Shown here in pieces: positions 33,742 to 40,886 of a stretch of 40,886 nt of DNA. The first letter of the stretch is position 1. Every line of letters starts with the position of its first letter. The notes under the pieces were generated by a model. That model saw nothing but the letters and a program-made list of their open reading frames with translations, was not told the DNA's origin and made no database searches. The stretch covers positions 1-40,886 of the forward strand of contig DBQP01000006.1 of NCBI GenBank assembly GCA_002305265.1, in the 5' to 3' direction. Position numbers and translations under genes: made by a program. The stretch comes from Prevotellaceae bacterium UBA1391 (lineage in GTDB: Bacteria; Bacteroidota; Bacteroidia; Bacteroidales; Bacteroidaceae).

Positions 33742-33840
33742 CCCTCCAGTCAAGCGCCGACGTCTCCGTCCGTCCTCCTCCGCCACTCTCCTGCCTCCTG
33801 CCTGCACCGCGCCAGCTTCCTTCTTGCATTTTTATTGATT

Positions 33841-34212
33841 GATTCCTGCATCTCGCCTGTTTCTTTTCGCAACGATTTCTGCTATCCCTCCCTTACATTT
33901 CCTCCTTGATCGCACTTCTTTTCGATAGACGCTTGCATCCCCATCTACTTCCTTTTCGCAACGAATCCTTTTCTCTTCTCCTTCATTTACTGCTTGATTG
34001 CAGTCTTTTTCGATGTATTCTTGCGCCGCATCTGCTTCCTTTTTGCAACGATTTCTGTTTCTCTTCCCATTCATTTACTGCTTGATTGCAGTCTTTTTCG
34101 ATGTATTCTTGCGACGCATCTGCTTCCTTTTTGCAACGATTTCTGTTTCTCTTCCCATTCATTTACGGCTTGATTGCAGTCTTTTTCGATGTATTCTTGC
34201 ACCTCATCTACT
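33841..34212. repeat. 88-bp (4 x 22) higher-order repeat, about 4 copies
   Basis: The anchor TGCTTGATTGCAG (or a variant) starts at 33903, 33991, 34079 and 34167, each 88 bp apart. A second anchor, TTGCAACGATTTCTG, recurs at about 33869, 33958, 34045 and 34133. Copies 2-4 are nearly identical; the first is diverged. Inside a copy, TTGC words lie about 22 bp apart, suggesting four ancient 22-bp units. Confidence 0.92.
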
Positions 34213-34324
34213 CCTATTTTGTAGTTTCTCCGCTGATCCCCTTCGCCTCTTTGTTTCCCGTCTGCAACTTGATGTCGGGCTGTTCGCATCCGTCCTGCCC
34301 TCAGCTGATGTCCACTTGTTGCGA

Positions 34325-34380
34325 CAAAGGCCTTCGTGTGGGACAACGAAGGCCTTCGTTCGACGTCGGGAAGGCCTTCT
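34325..34380. repeat. Palindrome triplet CGAAGGCCTTCG, locus 4
   Basis: The cores lie at 34326-34335 (AAAGGCCTTC, one mismatch), 34348-34357 and 34370-34379 (both GAAGGCCTTC), exact 22-bp spacing. Confidence 0.95.
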
Positions 34381-34566
34381 TGTGGTAGAAAAAAAGAGGG
34401 CGCGGGAAGGTCGCCACGGCATGCCGCCGGTTTGTGCAAGGGCTGTTTCGCGGCGAAGGCGGTACGTCGGCGTGGAAAGGGGGTGCCCCTCTCGTGGCTC
34501 GCGTGCACATGATACATATTGTAATAGCATACATGGGAGAATTTTCATGTAAGCACGCAAGACAGG

Positions 34567-34656
34567 CGAGGCGGGCGGCTGATAAAATCGGTGCGTGCCG
34601 CCGGAAAGACAAGTGCATGCTGCAGGATTAGCAAGTGCATGCCGCCTGAATAATGA
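34567..34656. repeat. 22-bp array, core GTGCATGCCGCC
   Basis: GTGCRTGCYGC starts at 34591, 34613 and 34635, 22 bp apart. A degenerate in-phase unit precedes at 34567 (GGCGGGCGGC). Confidence 0.85.
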
Positions 34657-34852
34657 CCGCCTGCCGGTGGCAGAAAAAAGCTTGTGTGGGGGATGAAAAA
34701 GCGGGCAAGTGACCGGTCGACGCGCCTGCCGCTGAAAATGGAAGGCTCATGCGCCAGCGTGTAAACCGCTTATGCCCAAGGGTGGAACGTGCTGCAATCC
34801 ATCCTTCTGACAGAAAACGCGCCTGATTTGCGCGAAAAATGTTTCAAAATCC

Positions 34853-34881
34853 TTGAGTTTAATAAAAAAACATTATCTTTG
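34853..34881 (+). promoter_or_regulatory. Promoter of secDF
   Basis: TTG (34853-34855), 18 bases including an A run, then TATCTTTG (34874-34881). This is a good Bacteroidetes match. The leader is about 120 nt, AT-rich before the ATG. Confidence 0.75.
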
Positions 34882-35008
34882 CAGACCTGAAAAGATATTT
34901 GCGCCCGAAACACGAGAGGTTTGGGGCTAAAATGAGTGTGGGATGTCAGTCAACACCCGAAAGCAGAAATATCATTAAAAACAAATCATAAAAACTCTTT
35001 AAACCAAC

Positions 35009-38000
35009 ATGCAAAACAAAGGATTTGTCAAGTTCTTGGCATGGGCTCTCGCCGCCATCTGCGTGTTCTATCTCTCCTTCTCCATCGTCACCAATTACGT
35101 GGAGAACAAGGCCGCACAGATGCCGGAAGAGGAGCGCGAGGCTTACTTGGATTCGTTGGAGACGCATCCCTTCTACCTTTGGAACTACAACCTGAAGCAG
35201 TGTCGCGAAACCGCCATCGGATTGGGTCTTGACCTGAAGGGTGGTATGAACGTTATGCTCGAGGTGAGCGTTCCCGATGTTGTGAAGGCCCTTGCTGACA
35301 ACAAACAGGACGAAGCTTTCGTCAAGTCGGTGGCTGAGGCCCAGAAAAAGGCGCAGGACAGCCAGTCTGATTTCATCACACTTTTTGTCGAATCTTACCA
35401 CAAGAACGCTCCGGGCTCGAAGCTGGCCTCCATCTTCGCCACCCAGCAGCTCAAGGGCAAGGTCAACATCGACAGCAGCGATGCCGACGTCGTGAAAGTG
35501 CTGCGTGCGGAAATCGACGCCGCCGTAGACAACTCATACCGCGTGCTCCGCACCCGTATCGACCGTTTCGGTGTCGTACAGCCCAACATTCAGAAAGTGG
35601 AAGGCCAGAGCGGACGCATCATGGTGGAGCTTCCCGGCATCAAGGAGCCTGAGCGCGTGCGCAAACTCCTCCAGGGAAGTGCAAATCTTGAGTTCTGGGA
35701 GACCTACAAACTGCAGGAAATCCAGTCGTCGCTCACACAGCTCAACACCGCCGTCCGCCTCAATGGCGTAGGTGGCGTGGCCGAAACGACCGACAGCACA
35801 GCAGTTGACTCTACTGCCAGCGAAGTAGCCGAAGCCGCCGTCGACAGTACGGCCACAAAAGCTTCCGCAAGCGACCTGAGCTCCAAGCTCGCCTCCAACA
35901 ACACGGAAGCTACGGCTGCCGAGACACAGGCGTCGGCTGAAGCCATCAAGAAAGCGCGTGAAGAAAATCCCCTCTTCGCCCTCTTTGCCCAGGGCGGACA
36001 GGCTGAAAGCAGCCTCGTTGCCATCGTACACAAGAATGACACCGCTGCCGTCAATGCCATCATCTACTCAAAGACTGCAAAAGACATCCTTCCCACCGAT
36101 CTCCGCCTCCTCTGGGGTGTGAAGTCGATGGACAAGGCCGGCAAATTCTTTGAGCTCTACGCCATCCGCACCAGCGGTGGCCAAAACGGAAAGGCGCCGC
36201 TCGAGGGCGACGTCATCAGCGATGCCAAGGACGACTTCGACAACTTCGGCCGTCCGGTTGTGAGCATGAAAATGAATACAGAAGGCGCCCGGAAGTGGGG
36301 TGACCTCACAGGCGCCAACGTCAATCGCTCCATCGCCATCGTGCTCGACGGCTATGTATATTCCGCTCCCAACGTCAATGAGAAGATCAGCGGAGGAAGC
36401 AGCCAGATCAGCGGCAACTTCACGACAACCGATACCAAGGACCTCGCCAACGTGCTTTCGTCTGGTAAGATGCCTGCACCTGCAACCATCGTGCAGGAAG
36501 ACATCGTCGGCCCAAGTCTCGGTGAGGAGTCCATCCGTGCCGGCTTCGTCTCCTTCGTCATCGCATTCATCGTCCTCATGGTCTATATGTGCATGATGTA
36601 CGGTGTGAAGGCGGGTATGGTGGCCAACGGCGCGCTGATCCTCAACTTCTTCTTCACGCTCGGCATCCTCACCTCGCTGCAGGCAGCGCTCACCATGAGC
36701 GGTATCGCCGGTATGGTGCTCACGCTCGGTACCGCGGTCGATGCGAACGTGCTGATCTATGAACGTACGCGTGAAGAACTCCGTGCAGGCAAAAAGCTTT
36801 CCGGCGCACTGGCGGCCGGTTACAACAACGCCTTCTCTGCCATCTTCGACTCCAACCTGACTTCCATCATCACGGCGGTCATCCTCTTCTACTTCGGTAC
36901 GGGTCCCATCAAGGGATTTGCCACCACGCTCATCATCGGTATTCTCTGCTCCTTCTTCACTGCCGTATGGCTGACTCGCATTGTCTACGAGCGCTACGTG
37001 AACCGTGGCAAGTGGCAGGAGCTCACGTTCGAAACCAGCGTGTCGAAGAACATCTTCCGCGATGCGAAGTACAACATCCTTGGCCAGTACAAGAAGTCGT
37101 TCGCCATCTTTGGCATCATCATCGCTGCCAGTGCCGTTTCGTTCTTTGTTCGTGGCTTGAGCCGCAGCATCGACTTCACGGGTGGACGCAACTACAAGGT
37201 TGAGTTCATCCAGCCAGTCAGCGTGGACAAAGTGCGCGAAGTGCTCAACGAGACTTTCGCAGCCAAGAACACGAGCGGCGAAGCCATCAATACGAGCGTC
37301 ATCGCGCTCGGTACTGACGGCAAGAACGTCCGCGTAAGCACCAACTTCCGCATCAAGGAGAGCGGCGCGAATGTGGATGCCGACATCGAGGCCGTGCTGT
37401 ATGAGGCCTTCGTGAAGGGAGGCATGATAGACGGCAACGCCGTTTCGCTCGAACACTTCGTCGACCGCGACAACCGCGAGGGCGGCTCCATCATCTCCAG
37501 TGCGAAAGTCGGCCCCTCGGTGGCTGAAGACATCACCTTCGGTGCCGTCGTGAGTGTGATTCTCGCGCTCATCGCCATCGGCCTCTACATCTTGCTGCGC
37601 TTCCGCAATGTCGCCTACTCGCTGGGCGCGCTCGCAGCCCTTGTAGTCGACACGTTGGTCATTCTCGGCGTCTACTCGCTCTGCTACGGATGGATTGGCT
37701 TCTCGCTCGAAATCGACCAGACGTTCATCGGTGCCATCCTCACCGCCATCGGTTACTCCATCAACGACAAGGTGGTTGTCTTCGACCGAATCCGTGAGAA
37801 CCGCAACCTGTATCCGAAGCGCGATGTTCGGCGCGTGTTCAACGACTCAGTCAACCAGACGCTCACGCGTACGGTGAACACATCCGTGTCTACGCTCATC
37901 GTGCTCATCGCAATCTTCATCTTCGGTGGCGACAGCATCCGTTCCTTCTCGTTTGCCATGATTCTTGGCGTCGTCGGCGGTACGCTCACGTCCATCTTCG

Positions 38001-38083
38001 TTGCCACACCGGTGGCCAGCCTCGTTCTGGGCAAGCGCCTTCAGAGTGCTGACGAGGAAGTTGCAGTAGCCGAGCAGGCTTGA
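35009..38083 (+). CDS. secDF: Fused protein translocase subunit SecDF
   Basis: This is a 1024-residue inner-membrane protein using the proton gradient to help SecYEG export proteins. It is a SecD-SecF fusion as usual in Bacteroidetes. The SecD half has a first helix (about 7-28), the large periplasmic P1 domain and five helices with LTLGTAVDANVLIYERTREE. The SecF half (from about 690) has RSIDFTGGRNYKVEF, LIAIGLYILLRFR and IGYSINDKVVVFDRIREN. The P1 domain contains a Ser/Thr/Ala-rich insertion at about 258-317. Codon use is less GC-rich than the neighbours, which fits high expression. A single-gene unit with its own promoter and terminator. Confidence 0.97.
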   Translation: MQNKGFVKFLAWALAAICVFYLSFSIVTNYVENKAAQMPEEEREAYLDSLETHPFYLWNYNLKQCRETAIGLGLDLKGGMNVMLEVSVPDVVKALADNKQDEAFVKSVAEAQKKAQDSQSDFITLFVESYHKNAPGSKLASIFATQQLKGKVNIDSSDADVVKVLRAEIDAAVDNSYRVLRTRIDRFGVVQPNIQKVEGQSGRIMVELPGIKEPERVRKLLQGSANLEFWETYKLQEIQSSLTQLNTAVRLNGVGGVAETTDSTAVDSTASEVAEAAVDSTATKASASDLSSKLASNNTEATAAETQASAEAIKKAREENPLFALFAQGGQAESSLVAIVHKNDTAAVNAIIYSKTAKDILPTDLRLLWGVKSMDKAGKFFELYAIRTSGGQNGKAPLEGDVISDAKDDFDNFGRPVVSMKMNTEGARKWGDLTGANVNRSIAIVLDGYVYSAPNVNEKISGGSSQISGNFTTTDTKDLANVLSSGKMPAPATIVQEDIVGPSLGEESIRAGFVSFVIAFIVLMVYMCMMYGVKAGMVANGALILNFFFTLGILTSLQAALTMSGIAGMVLTLGTAVDANVLIYERTREELRAGKKLSGALAAGYNNAFSAIFDSNLTSIITAVILFYFGTGPIKGFATTLIIGILCSFFTAVWLTRIVYERYVNRGKWQELTFETSVSKNIFRDAKYNILGQYKKSFAIFGIIIAASAVSFFVRGLSRSIDFTGGRNYKVEFIQPVSVDKVREVLNETFAAKNTSGEAINTSVIALGTDGKNVRVSTNFRIKESGANVDADIEAVLYEAFVKGGMIDGNAVSLEHFVDRDNREGGSIISSAKVGPSVAEDITFGAVVSVILALIAIGLYILLRFRNVAYSLGALAALVVDTLVILGVYSLCYGWIGFSLEIDQTFIGAILTAIGYSINDKVVVFDRIRENRNLYPKRDVRRVFNDSVNQTLTRTVNTSVSTLIVLIAIFIFGGDSIRSFSFAMILGVVGGTLTSIFVATPVASLVLGKRLQSADEEVAVAEQA

Positions 38084-38116
38084 GGGCTCACATCACATCT
38101 GAAATGATGAACAGAA

Positions 38117-38165
38117 ACAAAGGCCCGCGCATCACACGCTTGTGATCGTGCGGGTCTTTGTACTT
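38117..38165 (+). terminator. Terminator of secDF
   Basis: A long interrupted stem: ACAAAGGCCCGCGC at 38117-38130 pairs with the GTGCGGGTCTTTGT side ending at 38161, with an inner ATCACA/TGTGAT stem. It is followed by TACTTTTC. It lies about 35 bp past the stop codon. Confidence 0.8.
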
Positions 38166-38331
38166 TTCTGCTGCGTGCGTCTGGCCGCATCGGACCACGC
38201 GCCCCCATCGCAGTTCCTTCGTTCTGCCGGCAAAGTTACGCCGGCATGTGGCTGCGTCCATCCATTTCTGTCCATGTTTCTCAGTGCAGCAGTCTTAACC
38301 CCGACGGTTTCAGACTAAAAAAACATCCCTT

Positions 38332-38493
38332 CCGGTTGGTCCTGTTGCGTCAACGTCGGCGTCGCTCCATTTCGATAAAAGGTGTGCGCGCTGTCGCCGC
38401 AAGGAATCAAACCTCTCGCCCGGTTGGCCCTGTTGCGTCAACGTCGGCGTCGCTCCATTCCGATAGGAGACGTGCGCGCCGTCGCCGCAAGGA
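38332..38493. repeat. 88-bp direct duplication (4 x 22)
   Basis: CCGGTTGGNCCTGTTGCGTC begins at 38332 and again at 38420, 88 bp apart. The copies agree at most positions through GTCGCCGCAAGGA. The 22-bp substructure is not visible inside the copy; the link to the other arrays is the 88-bp pitch alone. Confidence 0.93.
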
Positions 38494-38587
38494 TTTATTT
38501 TTCCCGCCTGCCGGTCATTTAGTGCCTTCAGTGGGGTAGCATCCCACTGTCGGTATCGTCAAACCAAACATTCAATAAAATTGCTAT

Positions 38588-39487
38588 ATGGAAAAAATTC
38601 GTGTTGCCATCGTTGGCTACGGCAATATTGGCCGTTATGCCCTCGAGGCTTTGGAGGCTGCGCCCGACATGGAGTGCGCAGGTGTTGTGCGCCGCAACGG
38701 CGCTGAGAATCGTCCAGCTGAACTTGCCGGCTACGACGTGGTGAAGGACATCCGCGAGCTGCGCGACGTACAGGTGGCTATCCTGGCCACTCCCACCCGC
38801 AGTGTCGAGGATTACGCCAAGGAAATCCTCGCCCTCGGCATCAACACCGTGGACAGCTTCGACATCCACACCTCCATTCTCGACCTTCGTCGCAGCCTCA
38901 TGCCCGTCGCCCGCGAGCACGGTGCCGTTTGCGTCATCTCAGCCGGCTGGGATCCGGGCAGCGACTCCATCGTGCGTGCATTGCTCGAAGGCCTCGCTCC
39001 CAAGGGCGTCACCTACACCAACTTCGGTCCCGGTCGCTCCATGGGCCATAGCGTTGCCGTGCGCGCCATCGAAGGCGTGAAGGATGCGCTCAGCGTCACC
39101 ATCCCCATCGGCACAGGCATTCACCGCCGCATGGTGTACGTAGAACTCCTTCCCGGCTATGATTTCAAGACTGTGGCAGCCGCCATCAAGGCCGATCCTT
39201 ACTTCGTCAACGACGAGACCCACGTGCAGCAGGTGGAGAGCGTCGACGCGCTCAACGACGTCGGCCACGGCGTCAACCTCGTGCGCAAGGGCGTCAGCGG
39301 ACAGACCCACAACCAGCTCTTTGAGTTCGACATGAAGATCAACAACCCTGCGCTCACGGCACAGGTGCTCGTCAACGTCGCCCGCGCCTCCCTGCGTCAG
39401 CAGCCCGGCTGCTACACGATGATTGAACTTCCCGTCATCGATATGCTGCCCGGCGACCGCGAGTCTCTCATCGCCCATCTTGTCTGA
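38588..39487 (+). CDS. ddh: meso-Diaminopimelate D-dehydrogenase
   Basis: This is a 299-residue NADPH-dependent enzyme that makes meso-diaminopimelate from tetrahydrodipicolinate in one step, for lysine and peptidoglycan. The Rossmann motif GYGNIG is at 10-15, followed by ATPTRSVEDYA, then DSFDIHTSILDLRR, CVISAGWDPGSDS, FGPGRSMGHSVAVRAI and LVRKGVSGQTHNQ, all family signatures. The length fits the family. It stands as a single gene, followed by a strong hairpin at 39519. Confidence 0.95.
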   Translation: MEKIRVAIVGYGNIGRYALEALEAAPDMECAGVVRRNGAENRPAELAGYDVVKDIRELRDVQVAILATPTRSVEDYAKEILALGINTVDSFDIHTSILDLRRSLMPVAREHGAVCVISAGWDPGSDSIVRALLEGLAPKGVTYTNFGPGRSMGHSVAVRAIEGVKDALSVTIPIGTGIHRRMVYVELLPGYDFKTVAAAIKADPYFVNDETHVQQVESVDALNDVGHGVNLVRKGVSGQTHNQLFEFDMKINNPALTAQVLVNVARASLRQQPGCYTMIELPVIDMLPGDRESLIAHLV

Positions 39488-39518
39488 CGCCCTTTCCGCG
39501 CCCGACATCCATTCTCCT

Positions 39519-39556
39519 GCAGCCCCGCCTCCACCCACATGTGGAAGCGGGGCTGC
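39519..39556 (+). terminator. Terminator of ddh
   Basis: A 16-bp stem with one mismatch (39519-39534 with 39541-39556) and a 6-base loop, 32 bp past the ddh stop; only a short pyrimidine run follows. The rest of the gap to 39768 becomes AT-rich, with no array or gene visible. Confidence 0.75.
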
Positions 39557-39768
39557 CATCGTTTCCCCGTGCCGGCACCAAGCCAAGGTCCCGTCCTCCC
39601 CCGTTTCCGGCGTTGTCGGCAGCAGGGATGTGTCGCGCTTGTTGCCACGCTTTGTGCTGCAATCTTGTCCGCGTTGCGGGCAATCACCTCAGAGGAATCT
39701 GTTTTTTGCTTTGTTGTGCAAATCCTTACGTGTGTTGGCATATAATGATATACCAATCAACGGACGTT

Positions 39769-40857
39769 TCATTGATTCCAAAATTTGATAAGCCGTTTTA
39801 ACTCTTTCTTAGTTACCTGAATCACAGCGCCATGTTTCTGCTCAGTGAAGTTGGTGCGGGTGAAGGGCGACCTGCCGTCGTCGAAATAGCCGAGTGGAGT
39901 GAAGTGCTCCAGATCAGTGGTCTCTACGAAATAGAAGTTGTGTGGGTCGAGCGTGTAGCGGTCTTGCATCAGCACCCACTTCTGTTCACCTATGCGTTTC
40001 CACAGCATAGGTGCCTCGTGACTTTGCGACACACCGTCATTGAAGGGGATGAAGGTGTAGGGGCCAGTGAGGTTGTTGCTCACGGCGTGCTTTGGTTGTC
40101 CGTGCTCGGTACAAAACAGGTGGTACTTGCCTCCGAAGCGTGTGATGTCGGAGTCTATGATGTGCTTGGTGATGTTTCCCTCGCTGTCCTTCGGCCCGGT
40201 AACAAGCACCTGCGGTTCGGAGGTCATGTGAGTGAAGTCGTCGCTCATCAACACATAGCGGATGTGATTACGACCACGCTGAAAGCGGGTTGTGAAGTGC
40301 ATCAGAATGCGGCCATCATCAGTAGCAATCATCTCTGGTGCCCATACACATCCCACTTCGCTCCAAGGCATAGGCTCTCCATCTACATCCATCACCCCAG
40401 TGGCGCATGTCAGTGATGAGAAGTCGAGATTGGTGCGCTGCCAGTGGATGAGGTCAGCAGAGCGTAGAAGCACGAGGCCCCGGTTGTTGCCCCAGTCGTA
40501 CTTCTTGCCGTCGCGTTCCCACTCGGTGGTGCGCACCCCGTCGCGCTTGCCGAAGACGTGGAGGTCGGTCATGGCAACGCAGAACATGCCGTCGGGTGCG
40601 CGAAAGATGTATGGATCGCGAATGCCCTTCTGCACAGCTATGGTATCGCCAGCCATGATGGGCTTGTCATTGTTGAGAGCTGTCCATTTGTAACCGTCCC
40701 ATGAATAGGCCATGTGAAGTCCATGATCGGCATCTTTGTGGTAGACCATTACGTAGCCCGCCATATTTTTCTCAGTAGCTTGTTTCGTATTTTTTACTTG
40801 CGCGGAGATGGTGATTGTGAGGGCGGCAAGCATCGCCCCAAGGATATACTGCTTCAT
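39769..40857 (-). CDS. Secreted GH43-like glycoside hydrolase
   Basis: This is a 362-residue five-bladed beta-propeller enzyme with a signal peptide (MKQYILGAMLAALTITISAQ). The likely catalytic residues fit family 43: Asp81 in IRDPYIF (base), Glu175 in WAPEM, Asp235 or Asp237 in IDSDITRFGGKYHLF (pKa modulator) and Glu281 in SHEAP (acid). It probably hydrolyses arabinose- or xylose-containing glycans; linkage is unknown. Base composition is lower in GC than the neighbours: three 60-base lines counted by hand gave 53, 52 and 38%, against 63-73% in two other lines. That suggests transfer. The gene starts 29 bp from the window edge, so upstream partners cannot be seen. Confidence 0.87.
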   Translation of the reverse strand: MKQYILGAMLAALTITISAQVKNTKQATEKNMAGYVMVYHKDADHGLHMAYSWDGYKWTALNNDKPIMAGDTIAVQKGIRDPYIFRAPDGMFCVAMTDLHVFGKRDGVRTTEWERDGKKYDWGNNRGLVLLRSADLIHWQRTNLDFSSLTCATGVMDVDGEPMPWSEVGCVWAPEMIATDDGRILMHFTTRFQRGRNHIRYVLMSDDFTHMTSEPQVLVTGPKDSEGNITKHIIDSDITRFGGKYHLFCTEHGQPKHAVSNNLTGPYTFIPFNDGVSQSHEAPMLWKRIGEQKWVLMQDRYTLDPHNFYFVETTDLEHFTPLGYFDDGRSPFTRTNFTEQKHGAVIQVTKKELKRLIKFWNQ

Positions 40858-40886
40858 TGTTTAGAATTATTACTGTCCGCTAAACC

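Larger units (their letters stand above)
33742..35008. other. 1.27-kb intergenic region before secDF
   Basis: The longest gene-free stretch. It contains the 88-bp higher-order repeat (33841-34212), the palindrome triplet (34325-34380), a four-unit 22-bp array (34567-34656) and the secDF promoter (34853-34881). Short open frames inside it follow the repeats and carry no recognisable domain. Confidence 0.7.
38084..38587. other. Intergenic region before ddh
   Basis: It holds the secDF terminator, an 88-bp duplication (38332-38493) and a small 7-bp hairpin CAGTGGG/CCCACTG (38529-38549) just upstream of ddh. A TAACTTTG word on the minus strand (38231-38238) points away from ddh. No clear ddh promoter was found. 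Confidence 0.6.

Noticed and set aside
33998..34552. 184-residue frame before secDF
   Set aside because: It runs through the 88-bp repeats (repeated LFPFIYCLIAVFFDVFL-like segments) and then the palindromes; hydrophobic only because of T-rich repeats.
38231..38238. TAACTTTG box on the minus strand as a promoter
   Set aside because: It points into the 3' end of secDF with no gene to serve and no -33 TTTG; it is probably a chance word inside GCCGGC repeats.

Overview
The window reads as chromosome of a high-GC member of the Bacteroidales, probably near the Prevotellaceae; I cannot place it more closely. The evidence is the gene families present: a Bacteroidetes-type putative porin, DUF4468, DUF4954, DUF3109, a DPP7-type S46 peptidase, a fused SecDF, meso-diaminopimelate dehydrogenase, and a polysaccharide lyase ending in a Prevotella-like C-terminal tail. 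Promoters also fit, with the Bacteroidetes -7 box TAnnTTTG and sometimes a -33 TTTG.

Layout. 1-624 holds no gene, only repeats. 625-10657 is a minus-strand block: secreted polysaccharide lyase; porin with a small membrane protein; DUF4468 protein; then an operon of S41 processing protease, one-helix protein and pectinesterase-like protein. 11504-16515 is on the plus strand: DUF4954 left-handed beta-helix protein, periplasmic M16 peptidase and a 48-aa protein. 16677-17803 (minus) is an ECF sigma factor with a multi-helix membrane protein. 18170-23053 (plus) holds ruvB, a polysaccharide flippase and an S46 dipeptidyl peptidase. After tRNA-Asn comes 23622-27387 (plus): two glycosyltransferases, an EamA exporter and a DUF3109 Cys-cluster protein. 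28134-30783 (minus) is hflX, tRNA-Arg and an HU-type DNA-binding protein. 31637-39487 (plus) holds a rhomboid protease, a membrane-anchored endonuclease/exonuclease/phosphatase-fold protein, secDF and ddh. 39769-40857 (minus) is a lower-GC GH43-like glycosidase. The genes are mostly envelope biogenesis, secretion and proteolysis, with three secreted carbohydrate-active proteins.

The unusual part lies between the genes. Thirteen of the 17 gaps longer than 160 bp contain tandem repeats with a period of 22 bp (or 44, 65/66 or 88 bp). The families differ in sequence but keep the same pitch; often only 4-12 bases per unit are conserved while the unit length is held almost exactly. Four separate loci carry exactly three copies of the palindrome CGAAGGCCTTCG at 22-bp spacing. 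Arrays tend to start or stop at start or stop codons, and one forms a bidirectional terminator. I know of no described element matching this and rank it as the main candidate for an undescribed system. All positions and spacings were read by hand; no similarity search or folding program was run.
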